Shown here one piece after another: positions 1 to 7,145 of a DNA stretch of 34,091 nt (position 1 is its first letter; the number at the start of each line of letters is the position of its first letter). Below the pieces are notes generated by a model. The model searched no databases. It saw only the letters and a list, made by a program, of their open reading frames with translations, and was not told the DNA's origin. The DNA lies in assembly GCF_007786475.1 (NCBI RefSeq), contig NZ_VNJJ01000025.1, positions 1 to 34,091 of the forward strand, given 5' to 3'. The position numbers were made by a program, and so were the translations under genes. This DNA comes from Cohnella terricola (GTDB lineage Bacteria > Bacillota > Bacilli > Paenibacillales > Paenibacillaceae).

Positions 1-1
1 G

Positions 2-52
2 AGTCATGTTGATATTCCTCCGATGAATGTTGTCTCGACAACCTCATTCTAA
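2..52 (+). CDS. possible C-terminal tail of an upstream gene (partial)
   Basis: One plus-strand frame is open from base 2 to a TAA at 50-52 and encodes 16 residues ending VSTTSF. The other two plus frames stop sooner. This could be the last codons of a gene that starts left of the window, but 16 codons are too few to identify or even to prove coding. The terminator at 230-282 lies about 180 bases downstream and could serve it. Confidence 0.3.
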   Translation, partial: SHVDIPPMNVVSTTSF

Positions 53-94
53 GAGAGAACTTTCAACATGGCTTTATTTAATGTTTACCAACAG

Positions 95-250
95 CCATTT
101 TACACAATTATATGGACTCTACTTCGGGTGGCAACGAATTCATGGATTTTGTACGAAGAATCGTTTAAGTAGGCTTGGTTGACCAGTAACGGTCGAGTTT
201 TATACGATATTTCACTCAAAGTGGCGAAGCACGCCCCGATGATCCTGCAC
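95..250. repeat. 52-bp-periodic repeat array, left copy
   Basis: The stretch from about 125 to 246 aligns almost base for base with 2427-2550, so the pair of genes at 601-2313 sits between two direct copies. Within the copy, a TACGA core recurs at 152 and 203, and a decayed version starts near 101, giving a spacing of 51-52 bases. The core belongs to an imperfect palindrome that is best preserved in the right copy. It is probably an intergenic REP-like element. I see no coding potential and no transposase next to it. Confidence 0.65.
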
Positions 251-282
251 CGCGCAGGGTTAATTGGGGCGTTTTTTATTTT
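230..282 (+). terminator. rho-independent terminator
   Basis: An arm with CGCCCC (about 232-237) and CCTGC pairs with GCAGG and GGGGCG (about 254-271), followed by TTTTTTATTTT. The left arm is part of the repeat copy, but the right arm and T-run are unique to this copy. It would stop transcription arriving from the left, before the gene relic at 302. Confidence 0.7.
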
Positions 283-301
283 AATCCAGGAGGCGAAGAG
301 A

Positions 302-442
302 TTGAGCTTCGAAATCGAACATGCAAAGTGGATGAACTGGCATTTAAGTAGACGTCAAGGAGAGCGAAAGGACGCACTGATGCGGGGACACGGTTATGGA
401 AATCAAATGTTTGTCGAGAGTTCATTCTACTTTCCTGTAAGG
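302..442 (+). pseudogene. truncated N-terminal relic of a Paenibacillaceae-type conserved protein
   Basis: An AGGAGG ribosome site at 288-293 stands 8 bases before a TTG at 302. The frame then reads SFEIEHAKWMNWHLSRRQGE and continues with RGHGYGNQMF and FYFPV. This resembles the start of a family I recall from Paenibacillus genomes, with a W-x-x-W-H-x-x-R-R-x-G-E-R signature followed by GHG and a V-W-W-P-like motif; that family is roughly 240 residues long. After about 46 residues the likeness ends, and the frame continues without recognisable features to 586. I take it as a 5' gene fragment that keeps its ribosome site but not its body. The family link is from memory, not from a search. Confidence 0.4.
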
Positions 443-445
443 CAC

Positions 446-476
446 AAAACGTTAATCGTTTCATCAGTGCCGATAC
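446..476 (+). promoter_or_regulatory. possible SigD-type flagellar promoter
   Basis: GCCGATA at 469-475 matches the -10 of the Gram-positive flagellar sigma factor SigD. A poor TTAA lies at 452-455, 13 bases upstream, where TAAA at about 15 bases would be ideal. The position, about 125 bases before the 601 gene and the FliD-like gene, fits, but the -35 is weak. Confidence 0.3.
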
Positions 477-600
477 GTTGTTTCGCGAACTTAAAGTTTT
501 CTTTAACTTTCATATATAGAACAATCATTCATGATAAATTAGAAGTAACTTGGATCAAGGCATCGTTGAATGTGACGCTTTTGTAACTAGGAGGGATGGA

Positions 601-1008
601 ATGAATGTAAAATCCGTGCAGCCAGCCAGTGATTATTTCAAAGCGATGCAGCAATGCAAGGACGCACGAGAGACGAAGGATCAGTCGCGTTTGGCATCTA
701 TTCGAAATACACTCATGCTAGGCAAGAAGCTACGTACCGACCAAATGGACTACTTACAGCGACATGATCCAAATCTATATGATCAAGCAATGAGCCTCTC
801 GATGGAACGCCATGCGTATGAGGACGCATTGCAGTATAGCCGTAGCAAAGCGGATGCGAACTATTACAACACGTTCAAGCTGATGCAGATTGCCGGGCAA
901 CTGAAGCATGGTGGTTCCGAGGAGCTGCTGATGCGCACGAACGCGATTCAGGAAGCCCATCGCGAGTTCGTGCGATCAAGCAAGTATGCCTCACTGAGGT
1001 CAGATTGA
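601..1008 (+). CDS. small helical protein of unknown function, upstream of the FliD-like gene
   Basis: The protein has 135 residues and no signal peptide or membrane segment. The start is ATG 601, set by AGGAGG at about 590-595; an upstream in-frame start at 550 would have no such site. The sequence is rich in Lys, Arg, Gln and Tyr and appears all-helical. The middle reads LGKKLRTDQMDYLQRHDPNL, a pattern I recall from small uncharacterised Bacillota proteins (K-x-L-x-x-x-E-x-x-Y-L-x-x-x-x-P-x-L-Y). It lies 54 bases before the FliD-like gene on the same strand, so the two are probably cotranscribed and may share a flagellar context. No function can be read from the sequence. Confidence 0.8.
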   Translation: MNVKSVQPASDYFKAMQQCKDARETKDQSRLASIRNTLMLGKKLRTDQMDYLQRHDPNLYDQAMSLSMERHAYEDALQYSRSKADANYYNTFKLMQIAGQLKHGGSEELLMRTNAIQEAHREFVRSSKYASLRSD

Positions 1009-1062
1009 TACGTAGCAGAAATTATCATTATATATTGTGCGCCAGTATGGAGGGGTAGACGG

Positions 1063-2313
1063 ATGACATTATCGATTAACTCGTATAACTTGATGAATCC
1101 GATTAGCAGAACGACGTCTTTGAGTTTCCAATCTTCCAATAGTCTGGGTGCGAATCCATCTTTATTTTCAAATTTCGTTTCGAAGAGCAATCCTTATGAG
1201 CAATATATCAAGACAGCAGCAACCGGGATTGCGAATTTTTTGAAATCTGCGCAGGCTATGCAAGCATCGGCGCTAAAATTAATGCAGAAGGATAATTCAT
1301 CTTTCCAAGCAAGGACGGCGGAATCATCGGACAACAAGAAGGTTACTGCAACTGCATCGGCCGGAGCTGCAAGCAAAACTTATGAAGTTAAAGTGAATGC
1401 GATCGCGACTTCTCAAACGAACAGTGGAACATTTTTGTCTAAAGTAGAAACGTCCGTTGTAAGCAAAGGCATCAATCAGTTCAACATTACAATAGGCGGC
1501 AAGACGACGAAGGTATCGGCTTTTATCTCCGATAACGATTCGAACGATCAAGCGCTGACCAAGCTGAAAGATGCGGTCAATGCTGCGAAGACGGGCGTAA
1601 CCGCCAGTATTGTAACGGATGAAAAAACAGGCAATAAGAAGCTTGAGTTAAGCAGCGACAAGACAGGAGCGGATCAGACTTTCGAGGTTGTAGATGTTAC
1701 CGGCAACGCGATGTCGGCAACCGGCGTTAAGAATGCAACGCAACTAGCGTCCAATGCTTCCTACAGCGTGAACGGCGGCGCAACTCAATCTTCGCAGTCG
1801 AACACGATTGATCTGGAGAAGGGCAAAGCAACGGCGACACTAATGGCCCCATCGATGGAAGCTGTGAAAATTCAAATCAAACCGGACGAAGACAAAGTCA
1901 TCGCGCAAGTTAAAGATCTGGTGTCGAGTTACAATACGATGCATGATCGCTTGAAAGAAACCGGTGGAGTTATGAATTCATCTGTCCGGAAAAACATGGA
2001 ATCGTTAGTCAGCTCATCTATCTATGAGCGAATCGGTATTTACCGTAACGGCGATGGTACTCTCAAGTTGGATGAAGAGCGGCTTAAGAAGAGCTTAAGC
2101 TCAAATTTCGAACAACCAACGAAAGCGATTAGCGGCAACTTTGGCCTAGCTGACCGTCTATCATCAGCAGCGGAAAGATACAAGGAAGCCCCGGCAAGCA
2201 GCTTGCTGAACTCGAAGGCTCGCCAGGTGCAGCAATTCGCGATGTACCAGTTATCGATGCAAATGGCTATGCCGACACAGGTAAGCGGGTGGGTCGTGAA
2301 TTCGCTTTATTAA
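1063..2313 (+). CDS. atypical FliD-like (flagellar hook-associated protein 2) protein
   Basis: The protein has 416 residues, with a ribosome site GGAGGGG shortly before the ATG. The C-terminal half follows the FliD_C pattern: YSVNGGATQSSQSNTIDLEK near residues 230-250, then a beta-rich stretch, D-x-x-x-x-Q-V-K-D-L-V-S-S-Y-N, a short glycine region, and an IGIYRNGDGTLKLDEERL segment. The middle (about 105-225) is the Ser/Thr/Ala/Lys-rich D2/D3-like part. FliD caps the growing filament and helps flagellin fold. This one is unusual: the N-terminus lacks the G-L-A-S-G-x-D motif of typical FliD, and the C-terminus ends in a short Gln/Met-rich helix. It may be a FliD paralogue or another filament-associated protein. 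It stands alone, without flagellin, fliS or flgKL in view. Confidence 0.75.
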   Translation: MTLSINSYNLMNPISRTTSLSFQSSNSLGANPSLFSNFVSKSNPYEQYIKTAATGIANFLKSAQAMQASALKLMQKDNSSFQARTAESSDNKKVTATASAGAASKTYEVKVNAIATSQTNSGTFLSKVETSVVSKGINQFNITIGGKTTKVSAFISDNDSNDQALTKLKDAVNAAKTGVTASIVTDEKTGNKKLELSSDKTGADQTFEVVDVTGNAMSATGVKNATQLASNASYSVNGGATQSSQSNTIDLEKGKATATLMAPSMEAVKIQIKPDEDKVIAQVKDLVSSYNTMHDRLKETGGVMNSSVRKNMESLVSSSIYERIGIYRNGDGTLKLDEERLKKSLSSNFEQPTKAISGNFGLADRLSSAAERYKEAPASSLLNSKARQVQQFAMYQLSMQMAMPTQVSGWVVNSLY

Positions 2314-2348
2314 CTTGATACAGGCATTGAACAACAATATGAGTCAAG

Positions 2349-2550
2349 TTTGTACGATTTATCGCACAAGCGACCCTAGTTTTGGTGGGGTTGGAGCCAT
2401 TTTGTACGATTTATCGCACAAAAGGCCGTTGGGTGGCAACGAAATCATGGATTTTGTACGAAAAATCGTTTAAGTAGGCTTGGTTTGACCGGTAACGACT
2501 GAGTTCTATACGATATTTCACTCAAAGTGGTGAAGCACGCCCCGATGATC
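2349..2550. repeat. 52-bp-periodic palindromic repeat array, right copy
   Basis: The core TTGTACGATTTATCGCACAA is an imperfect palindrome (TTGT-n-CGAT-nn-ATCG-n-ACAA). It occurs intact twice, at about 2350-2369 and 2402-2421, and in decayed form twice more. Its TACGA falls at 2353, 2405, 2457 and 2509, exactly 52 bases apart. Bases 2427-2550 align with 125-246 on the other side of the flagellar-type gene pair. The array lies just after the FliD-like stop codon. It is too short and too decayed for a CRISPR, and it is best seen as a REP-like or protein-binding array. Confidence 0.75.
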
Positions 2551-2601
2551 AGCCACAAAGCAAAACGCCGTGATTTCGCCATTTTGCAAACAAGAATTCA
2601 A

Positions 2602-2631
2602 GCACGCCTAACGAGGCGTGTTTTTTGTTTT
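2602..2631 (+). terminator. rho-independent terminator after the FliD-like gene
   Basis: CACGCCT (2603-2609) and AGGCGTG (2614-2620) form a perfect 7-bp stem around the loop AACG. TTTTTTGTTTT follows directly. It separates the flagellar-type genes from the hscC operon. Confidence 0.9.
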
Positions 2632-2884
2632 GGCTGCACTAGCACAGATCGAACAAATTGGTGCGTTCCGCGCGCAGGTCTCAACGATGGATTGCGAAAT
2701 CGCAGTATGAGGCCATTATTATTTTCGCCAAGTACCAGAATCGTGCGGCTATGACCTTTCTAGACTTAGTGGGACTTTAATCTCCTAATTACTGCACAAA
2801 TTTCCCATAATTATTAACATAATTTAACTTCAAATCCGACAAAAAGAATATATGGCTAACTAAGTTGAAAATGCGAGGTACATT
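2632..2884. other. non-coding leader of the hscC operon
   Basis: No convincing gene is present. A 26-codon open stretch from 2630 to a TGA at 2710 looks coding in composition (AALAQIEQIGAFRAQV) and could be a scrap of a decayed gene, perhaps a transposase, but it overlaps the terminator and is too short to assign. From about 2770 to 2884 the DNA is AT-rich and should hold the hscC promoter. A loose TTAACT ... ATATAT pair lies at about 2825-2855, but I would not call it firmly. The GAGG at 2875-2878 is the hscC ribosome site. Confidence 0.4.
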
Positions 2885-4588
2885 ATGGCTAAAATCGGAA
2901 TCGATCTTGGGACATCCAACAGTTTGGTAGCCCATTGGACGGAGCAAGGACCTGTCATCATCCCCAATGCGCTCGGGAAAAATCTAACACCTTCAGTCGT
3001 CAGTCTGGACGAAAATAATGAAATACTCGTCGGGCAAATCGCCAAAGAGCGATTAATTACTCATCCCCGGCTCACAGCGGCTACCTTCAAGCGTTATATG
3101 GGGACGGATAAACAATATGTTCTTGGGCAATACACTTTTTCTCCGGAGGATCTTTCTTCTTTCGTGCTTAGAGCATTAAAAGCCGATGCCGAAGCCTTTC
3201 TAGGAGAGGAGATTGAAGAGGCCGTCATTAGCGTACCTGCCTACTTCAATGATACCCAGCGAAAAGCTACTCAACGAGCCGCCAAGTTGGCAGGATTGCA
3301 TGTTGAACGACTGATCAGCGAGCCTACTGCCGCGGCGATATCCTATGGCCTACATCTTGAAAATTCGGAAACTAAATTTCTTGTCTTCGATCTGGGAGGC
3401 GGCACTTTCGACGTGTCGGTATTGGATTTTTTTGAAGGCGTCATGGAAGTGCAGTCCATCGCTGGTGACAACTACTTGGGGGGCGAAGATTTTACGGGAT
3501 TGCTCATGTCGCACTTTGTTGAATCTCAAGGAATCGATTACCTTCAGTTTTCCGGTAAAGAACGGTCGGCATTGTTCAAGCAAGCCGAATTATGCAAGCA
3601 TGCCCTAGGTAACGGAAATGTCGGAGAAATGGAATTTACCGATGGAGACAAAACTTATCGGCTTAGCGTGGATCGCAATCAATTTGAGCAGCTTGCAGGT
3701 CAACTTCTGTTGCGACTTCGCCAGCCGATTGAACGGGCGCTTAGAGATGCTTCGCTATCGCCTCAAGACCTTAATGCTGTTATTCTCATTGGCGGAGCCA
3801 CTCGAATGCCGATAATCAAATCGATTGTTAGTAAAATATTCGGGCGCTTACCCTTCTCGCAAATCAATCCCGACGAAGCCGTAGCCTTGGGAGCGGCTAT
3901 TCAAGTGGCTTTGAAAGAACGAGATACCAGTTTGGAGGAATTGATCTTAACGGATGTTTGCCCATATACACTCGGGACCGAAGTCGTGAGGAGAATGCAG
4001 GATGACCGGTACGAGAGCGGTTATTTCCTGCCGATTATCGAACGCAACACGCCGATTCCAGTTAGTAAGGTAGATCGATTATATACGATAGCGGATCAAC
4101 AGACAGAATTGGAAGTAGTGATTTACCAGGGCGAAAGCCGTAGAGTCGAGAATAATGTCAAGTTGGGAATTCTTGAGATACAAATTCCTGCGGCTCCAAG
4201 AGGAGAACAAAGTATCGATGTACGTTACACCTATGACATTAATGGGGTTCTCGAGGTTGAAGTGACGACAGTGAAGACCGGGCAGAAGAAAAGTATGATC
4301 GTGGAGAAAAACCCCGGACAAGTTTCCCCGGAGCAAATCCAAGCAAGATTAGAAGAGTTGAAGCATCTTAAAATCCATCCCCGCGATCGCAGCGAGAACC
4401 GATTGTTAATAGCAAGGGGCGAACGAATATATGAGGAGTCACTTCACGAAAGACGTGACTTTGTTTCCAATATACTTGTGGAATTCGAAAGAATACTCGG
4501 TACTCAGAATGAGCAAGAGATCAAAAGAAAAGCGGCCATTCTGAAACAACAGTTGGATCAACTTGAAAGGTGGCAAGACAACTCATGA
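2885..4588 (+). CDS. hscC: Hsp70-family chaperone, HscC type
   Basis: The protein has 567 residues, close to E. coli HscC (about 556) and shorter than DnaK (about 610-640). The Hsp70 ATPase motifs are present: IGIDLGTSNS at residues 4-13, VFDLGGGTFDVS near 167-178, and VILIGGATRMP near 299-309. HscC-like stretches outside the core include LTDVCPYTLG, PIIERNTPIPVS and YDINGVLEVEV. The substrate-binding domain is present but the C-terminal lid is short, as in HscC. Cytosolic. The start ATG 2885 has GAGG 7-10 bases upstream. The stop overlaps the start of the J-protein gene (ATGA), which implies coupled translation with its presumed co-chaperone. HscC is a specialised Hsp70 whose clients are poorly known. 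The assignment to the subfamily is confident; the function is inferred. Confidence 0.92.
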   Translation: MAKIGIDLGTSNSLVAHWTEQGPVIIPNALGKNLTPSVVSLDENNEILVGQIAKERLITHPRLTAATFKRYMGTDKQYVLGQYTFSPEDLSSFVLRALKADAEAFLGEEIEEAVISVPAYFNDTQRKATQRAAKLAGLHVERLISEPTAAAISYGLHLENSETKFLVFDLGGGTFDVSVLDFFEGVMEVQSIAGDNYLGGEDFTGLLMSHFVESQGIDYLQFSGKERSALFKQAELCKHALGNGNVGEMEFTDGDKTYRLSVDRNQFEQLAGQLLLRLRQPIERALRDASLSPQDLNAVILIGGATRMPIIKSIVSKIFGRLPFSQINPDEAVALGAAIQVALKERDTSLEELILTDVCPYTLGTEVVRRMQDDRYESGYFLPIIERNTPIPVSKVDRLYTIADQQTELEVVIYQGESRRVENNVKLGILEIQIPAAPRGEQSIDVRYTYDINGVLEVEVTTVKTGQKKSMIVEKNPGQVSPEQIQARLEELKHLKIHPRDRSENRLLIARGERIYEESLHERRDFVSNILVEFERILGTQNEQEIKRKAAILKQQLDQLERWQDNS

Positions 4589-6453
4589 CCCCATGGGAAC
4601 TGCTGGGCATCAGCCGAACCAATGACATTAAAGCGATTAAACGCGCCTATGCCAAGCAGCTTAAAGTTCATCATCCTGAGGACGATCCGGAAGGTTATCA
4701 AATGCTCAGGGAGGCGTATGACAAGGTCTCGAGCATAGCTAAGAGGAACAGAGCGGATATCCCGATGATCTCAGATCCCCCAGATATTCAGTTGGATGAG
4801 CCTATTACCATAGCGGCTAATCCGAGGATTAGGATTATTGATCCCCCAGAAGATATCCAGTTGGACGTGCCCATTACCAAAGCGGTTAACCCGTGGATCT
4901 TTGTCGAGGAGCCAACGCCCCTAACGCCAAGCCGTCAAACGGTAGAGGACTTTATCGCTCGGGCTATAGAGATTTATGAACATTTTCCTTCTCGGATTGC
5001 TCCAGAACGCTGGTTGGAGCTGCTCAATTCGGAAATTACATGGAAGATTGAATATAAACAAGAGATCAGCGAGCAATTGTTAACGATCTTGCAAAGCCGA
5101 CGTTATCTTCCGGTGGAAATATGGAAAATTCTTGAGGGTTTCTTTGGTTGGGAAGAGGTATTGAACGAGTTAGAATACTCTCCCTCAGGACGCGATCCTT
5201 TCCTGACCTATTACATCAAGCAATTGAGTGAGCCGGGTCTCCGATATGAATTCCTGCTCCAGGCGGATAATATCGATCGGGATCAATATCTCAGCTATCG
5301 CCAGCAAGTTTTCGAAGCGTTAAAGGAAAATAAGCTGGAGCTAGCACGCGTAGCATTGAATCAAGCGTATCTTCTCTATACAGATGATCCTGAATTGCTT
5401 CGTCTGCGAGGAGAATATGACCTGCGTATGTGCAATTATGAGAAAGCCCTAGTCGCATTTGACCAAGTCGTTAAAATGCTGCCGGATGAAATAGACAGTT
5501 ATCTGTACCAGGCACGAATCCGGTATCTTAGAGGTGAAATCCCCCAAGCGATCGAGGAATATCAATTCATTGTGTCCCATTGGCCTCAGCATAAGGAAGC
5601 TATGATTATGCTAGGTAATTGTTATGTGAAAATAGATCATAACGTACAAGCCGAGGAATGTTTTAAGGAAGTTCTTAAACCTTCTTCAGATGGGACTGCT
5701 CCAAATCATATTCAAGCTGTAATCGGACTAGCTGTCATTAATCCTAACACCATTCAAGTAACCTCTAAGGCTCAGTCTAAGAAACGGCATGTATCTATGA
5801 AAATGAGACGGCTGCACACGCTAATCGTGGTCGCCACTAGTTTGATCATCTTCGGATTCGTATCTTACATGTGGCATGCTATTGAGGATAGAAGGCCAAT
5901 TCCGATTACAAGCCTACAAGAACTGGAAGAGGTTCCAATGGGGAGTTTCGTTTCACTTAAGTTGAGCTCCACTGAAGATTTGGGAATCCGCCAATATGAA
6001 GTAGACAGGAATACGAGTAGCGCGAGATTGATCTACTTAGTGCGTGACGAGCAAGATAAGCGTATCGAGTCATTCGGATTACCCCTTATTGGAATGAACA
6101 AAATTGTTTATATGACGAAGATCGACGAACAGCATATTATTCTTGATTCAGACTTTACGCAAAAATTGGATGTTGTGATTCCAGAAGATCCTGTAATCGT
6201 TACAGGATATGTCAAGGAACTGCTGCATACGGGAGATTTGATGTTTTCTGTTTATGGAGTATTAATAAAGAGGTCTGAGACAGATTCCGGGCCCCAAATA
6301 TATGCTAGATATATTGATGCCACAGCGACTCCTCCAGGAAGTAATCCTATTCATGTTTGGAATTCAATAATCATAATTGCTATGGGAGTTCTGTTCATTC
6401 GAAGCTTAATTTGGCTTATCGTAGAATTAAGAAGAGAACGCTATGCGGCCTGA
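4585..6453 (+). CDS. membrane J-domain and TPR protein (DjlB/DjlC-like HscC partner)
   Basis: The protein has 622 residues from ATG 4585, which overlaps the hscC stop as ATGA; a GTG at 4570 is an alternative start. An N-terminal J-like domain spans about residues 1-50 (TPWELLGISRTNDIKAIKRA, then KVHHPEDDPEGY). The usual HPD is HPE, as I recall for the DjlB/DjlC co-chaperones of E. coli HscC. Residues about 64-107 contain a 22-residue tandem duplication. TPR-like helices cover about 249-367. A transmembrane segment lies at about 411-432, followed by a beta-rich domain of about 160 residues, and a second membrane helix lies at about 592-613. The J and TPR parts would face the cytosol. Probable role: recruiting HscC to the membrane or to particular clients. 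Confidence 0.85.
   Translation: MTPWELLGISRTNDIKAIKRAYAKQLKVHHPEDDPEGYQMLREAYDKVSSIAKRNRADIPMISDPPDIQLDEPITIAANPRIRIIDPPEDIQLDVPITKAVNPWIFVEEPTPLTPSRQTVEDFIARAIEIYEHFPSRIAPERWLELLNSEITWKIEYKQEISEQLLTILQSRRYLPVEIWKILEGFFGWEEVLNELEYSPSGRDPFLTYYIKQLSEPGLRYEFLLQADNIDRDQYLSYRQQVFEALKENKLELARVALNQAYLLYTDDPELLRLRGEYDLRMCNYEKALVAFDQVVKMLPDEIDSYLYQARIRYLRGEIPQAIEEYQFIVSHWPQHKEAMIMLGNCYVKIDHNVQAEECFKEVLKPSSDGTAPNHIQAVIGLAVINPNTIQVTSKAQSKKRHVSMKMRRLHTLIVVATSLIIFGFVSYMWHAIEDRRPIPITSLQELEEVPMGSFVSLKLSSTEDLGIRQYEVDRNTSSARLIYLVRDEQDKRIESFGLPLIGMNKIVYMTKIDEQHIILDSDFTQKLDVVIPEDPVIVTGYVKELLHTGDLMFSVYGVLIKRSETDSGPQIYARYIDATATPPGSNPIHVWNSIIIIAMGVLFIRSLIWLIVELRRERYAA
4774..4905 (+). repeat. 66-bp tandem duplication inside the J-protein gene
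   Basis: Two in-frame copies, 4774-4839 and 4840-4905, encode variants of DPP(E)DIQLDxPITxAxNPxI. They differ at several bases, and the second has one extra codon. It forms the Pro-rich linker after the J domain. Confidence 0.85.
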
Positions 6454-6477
6454 TCCTAACAACGAAAGGAAATGTCT

Positions 6478-7143
6478 ATGTTCGACGCTCTGCGCAAGAA
6501 GTCTTATATCAATGCCATGACTTCTGTCTCTTATATAGGGGAACCTATTTATGATCTGGAACTTAGAAGAAGCAGCGATTTGAGAACCTGTTCCAAATCC
6601 ATGCTTAGAGAGTGGATGAATTCTCGTTGGGGAATCAAGGATCAATTCAGCCTCAATAAGAAGCTGGAATGGCTGTTTTACAAAGGACACCGGATGGAAT
6701 TTACGCAGTTATCTTATTTGTTATCCACCTTGTCCCACGATAAGCGTAATCAATTTATCTACAATCTTCCTGAGCATGATCCCCGAAAGATTAAGCTGTA
6801 TCATGTCAATCAGTTCATGGGGACCCTGACTTCGGCAGGTATTGCTGCCTTTGATTATTCCTTATATATGCTCCTAAGCCAGATTGGAGTTCGACTCAAC
6901 TATAGAAAGAGGGACGAAGCAAAAGCTTTCTATTTGGAAGTCGCCCAGATCGCTCAGAGCAAATATCAAAGCTGGATTGAGTTTATCCAGTCTTATATCG
7001 CAGGCATGTATTTTCATTCCCTGCCGCAAGAAAGCGATATTGTCCGTGACAGGAGCTACACCCTAGCTCAATTGATCACGCAGAAAAATAGCGCGATAAA
7101 CTCTGTTGAATGGAATATTAAGCTCAGAAATGCTGAGGGATAA
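6478..7143 (+). CDS. DUF1266-like protein in the hscC operon
   Basis: The protein has 221 residues from ATG 6478, which has AAAGGA at the best distance (7 bases); ATG 6472 is only 1 base from it. It is soluble, with no signal peptide. It shows the layout I associate with DUF1266: an N-terminal W-x-I motif (SRWGIKDQFSLNKKLEWLFY with the GHRMEF that follows), then FDYSLYMLLSQIGVRLNY and SKYQSWIEFIQSYIAGMYF near the C-terminus. In E. coli the DUF1266 proteins YbeR and YbeU sit beside hscC, djlB and djlC, so the same three families appear together here. The function is unknown; it may be a client or adaptor of the HscC system. It follows the J-protein gene by 24 bases. Confidence 0.75.
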   Translation: MFDALRKKSYINAMTSVSYIGEPIYDLELRRSSDLRTCSKSMLREWMNSRWGIKDQFSLNKKLEWLFYKGHRMEFTQLSYLLSTLSHDKRNQFIYNLPEHDPRKIKLYHVNQFMGTLTSAGIAAFDYSLYMLLSQIGVRLNYRKRDEAKAFYLEVAQIAQSKYQSWIEFIQSYIAGMYFHSLPQESDIVRDRSYTLAQLITQKNSAINSVEWNIKLRNAEG

Positions 7144-7145
7144 AC

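Noticed and set aside
179..586. Full 135-codon open frame in the left intergenic region
   Set aside because: The first part crosses a repeat and a terminator; only the stretch after the ribosome site at 288 looks coding, and that is reported as a relic.
2349..2550. CRISPR-like array
   Set aside because: Units are palindromic, the between-core sequence is itself partly similar, only two cores are intact, and there are no cas genes.
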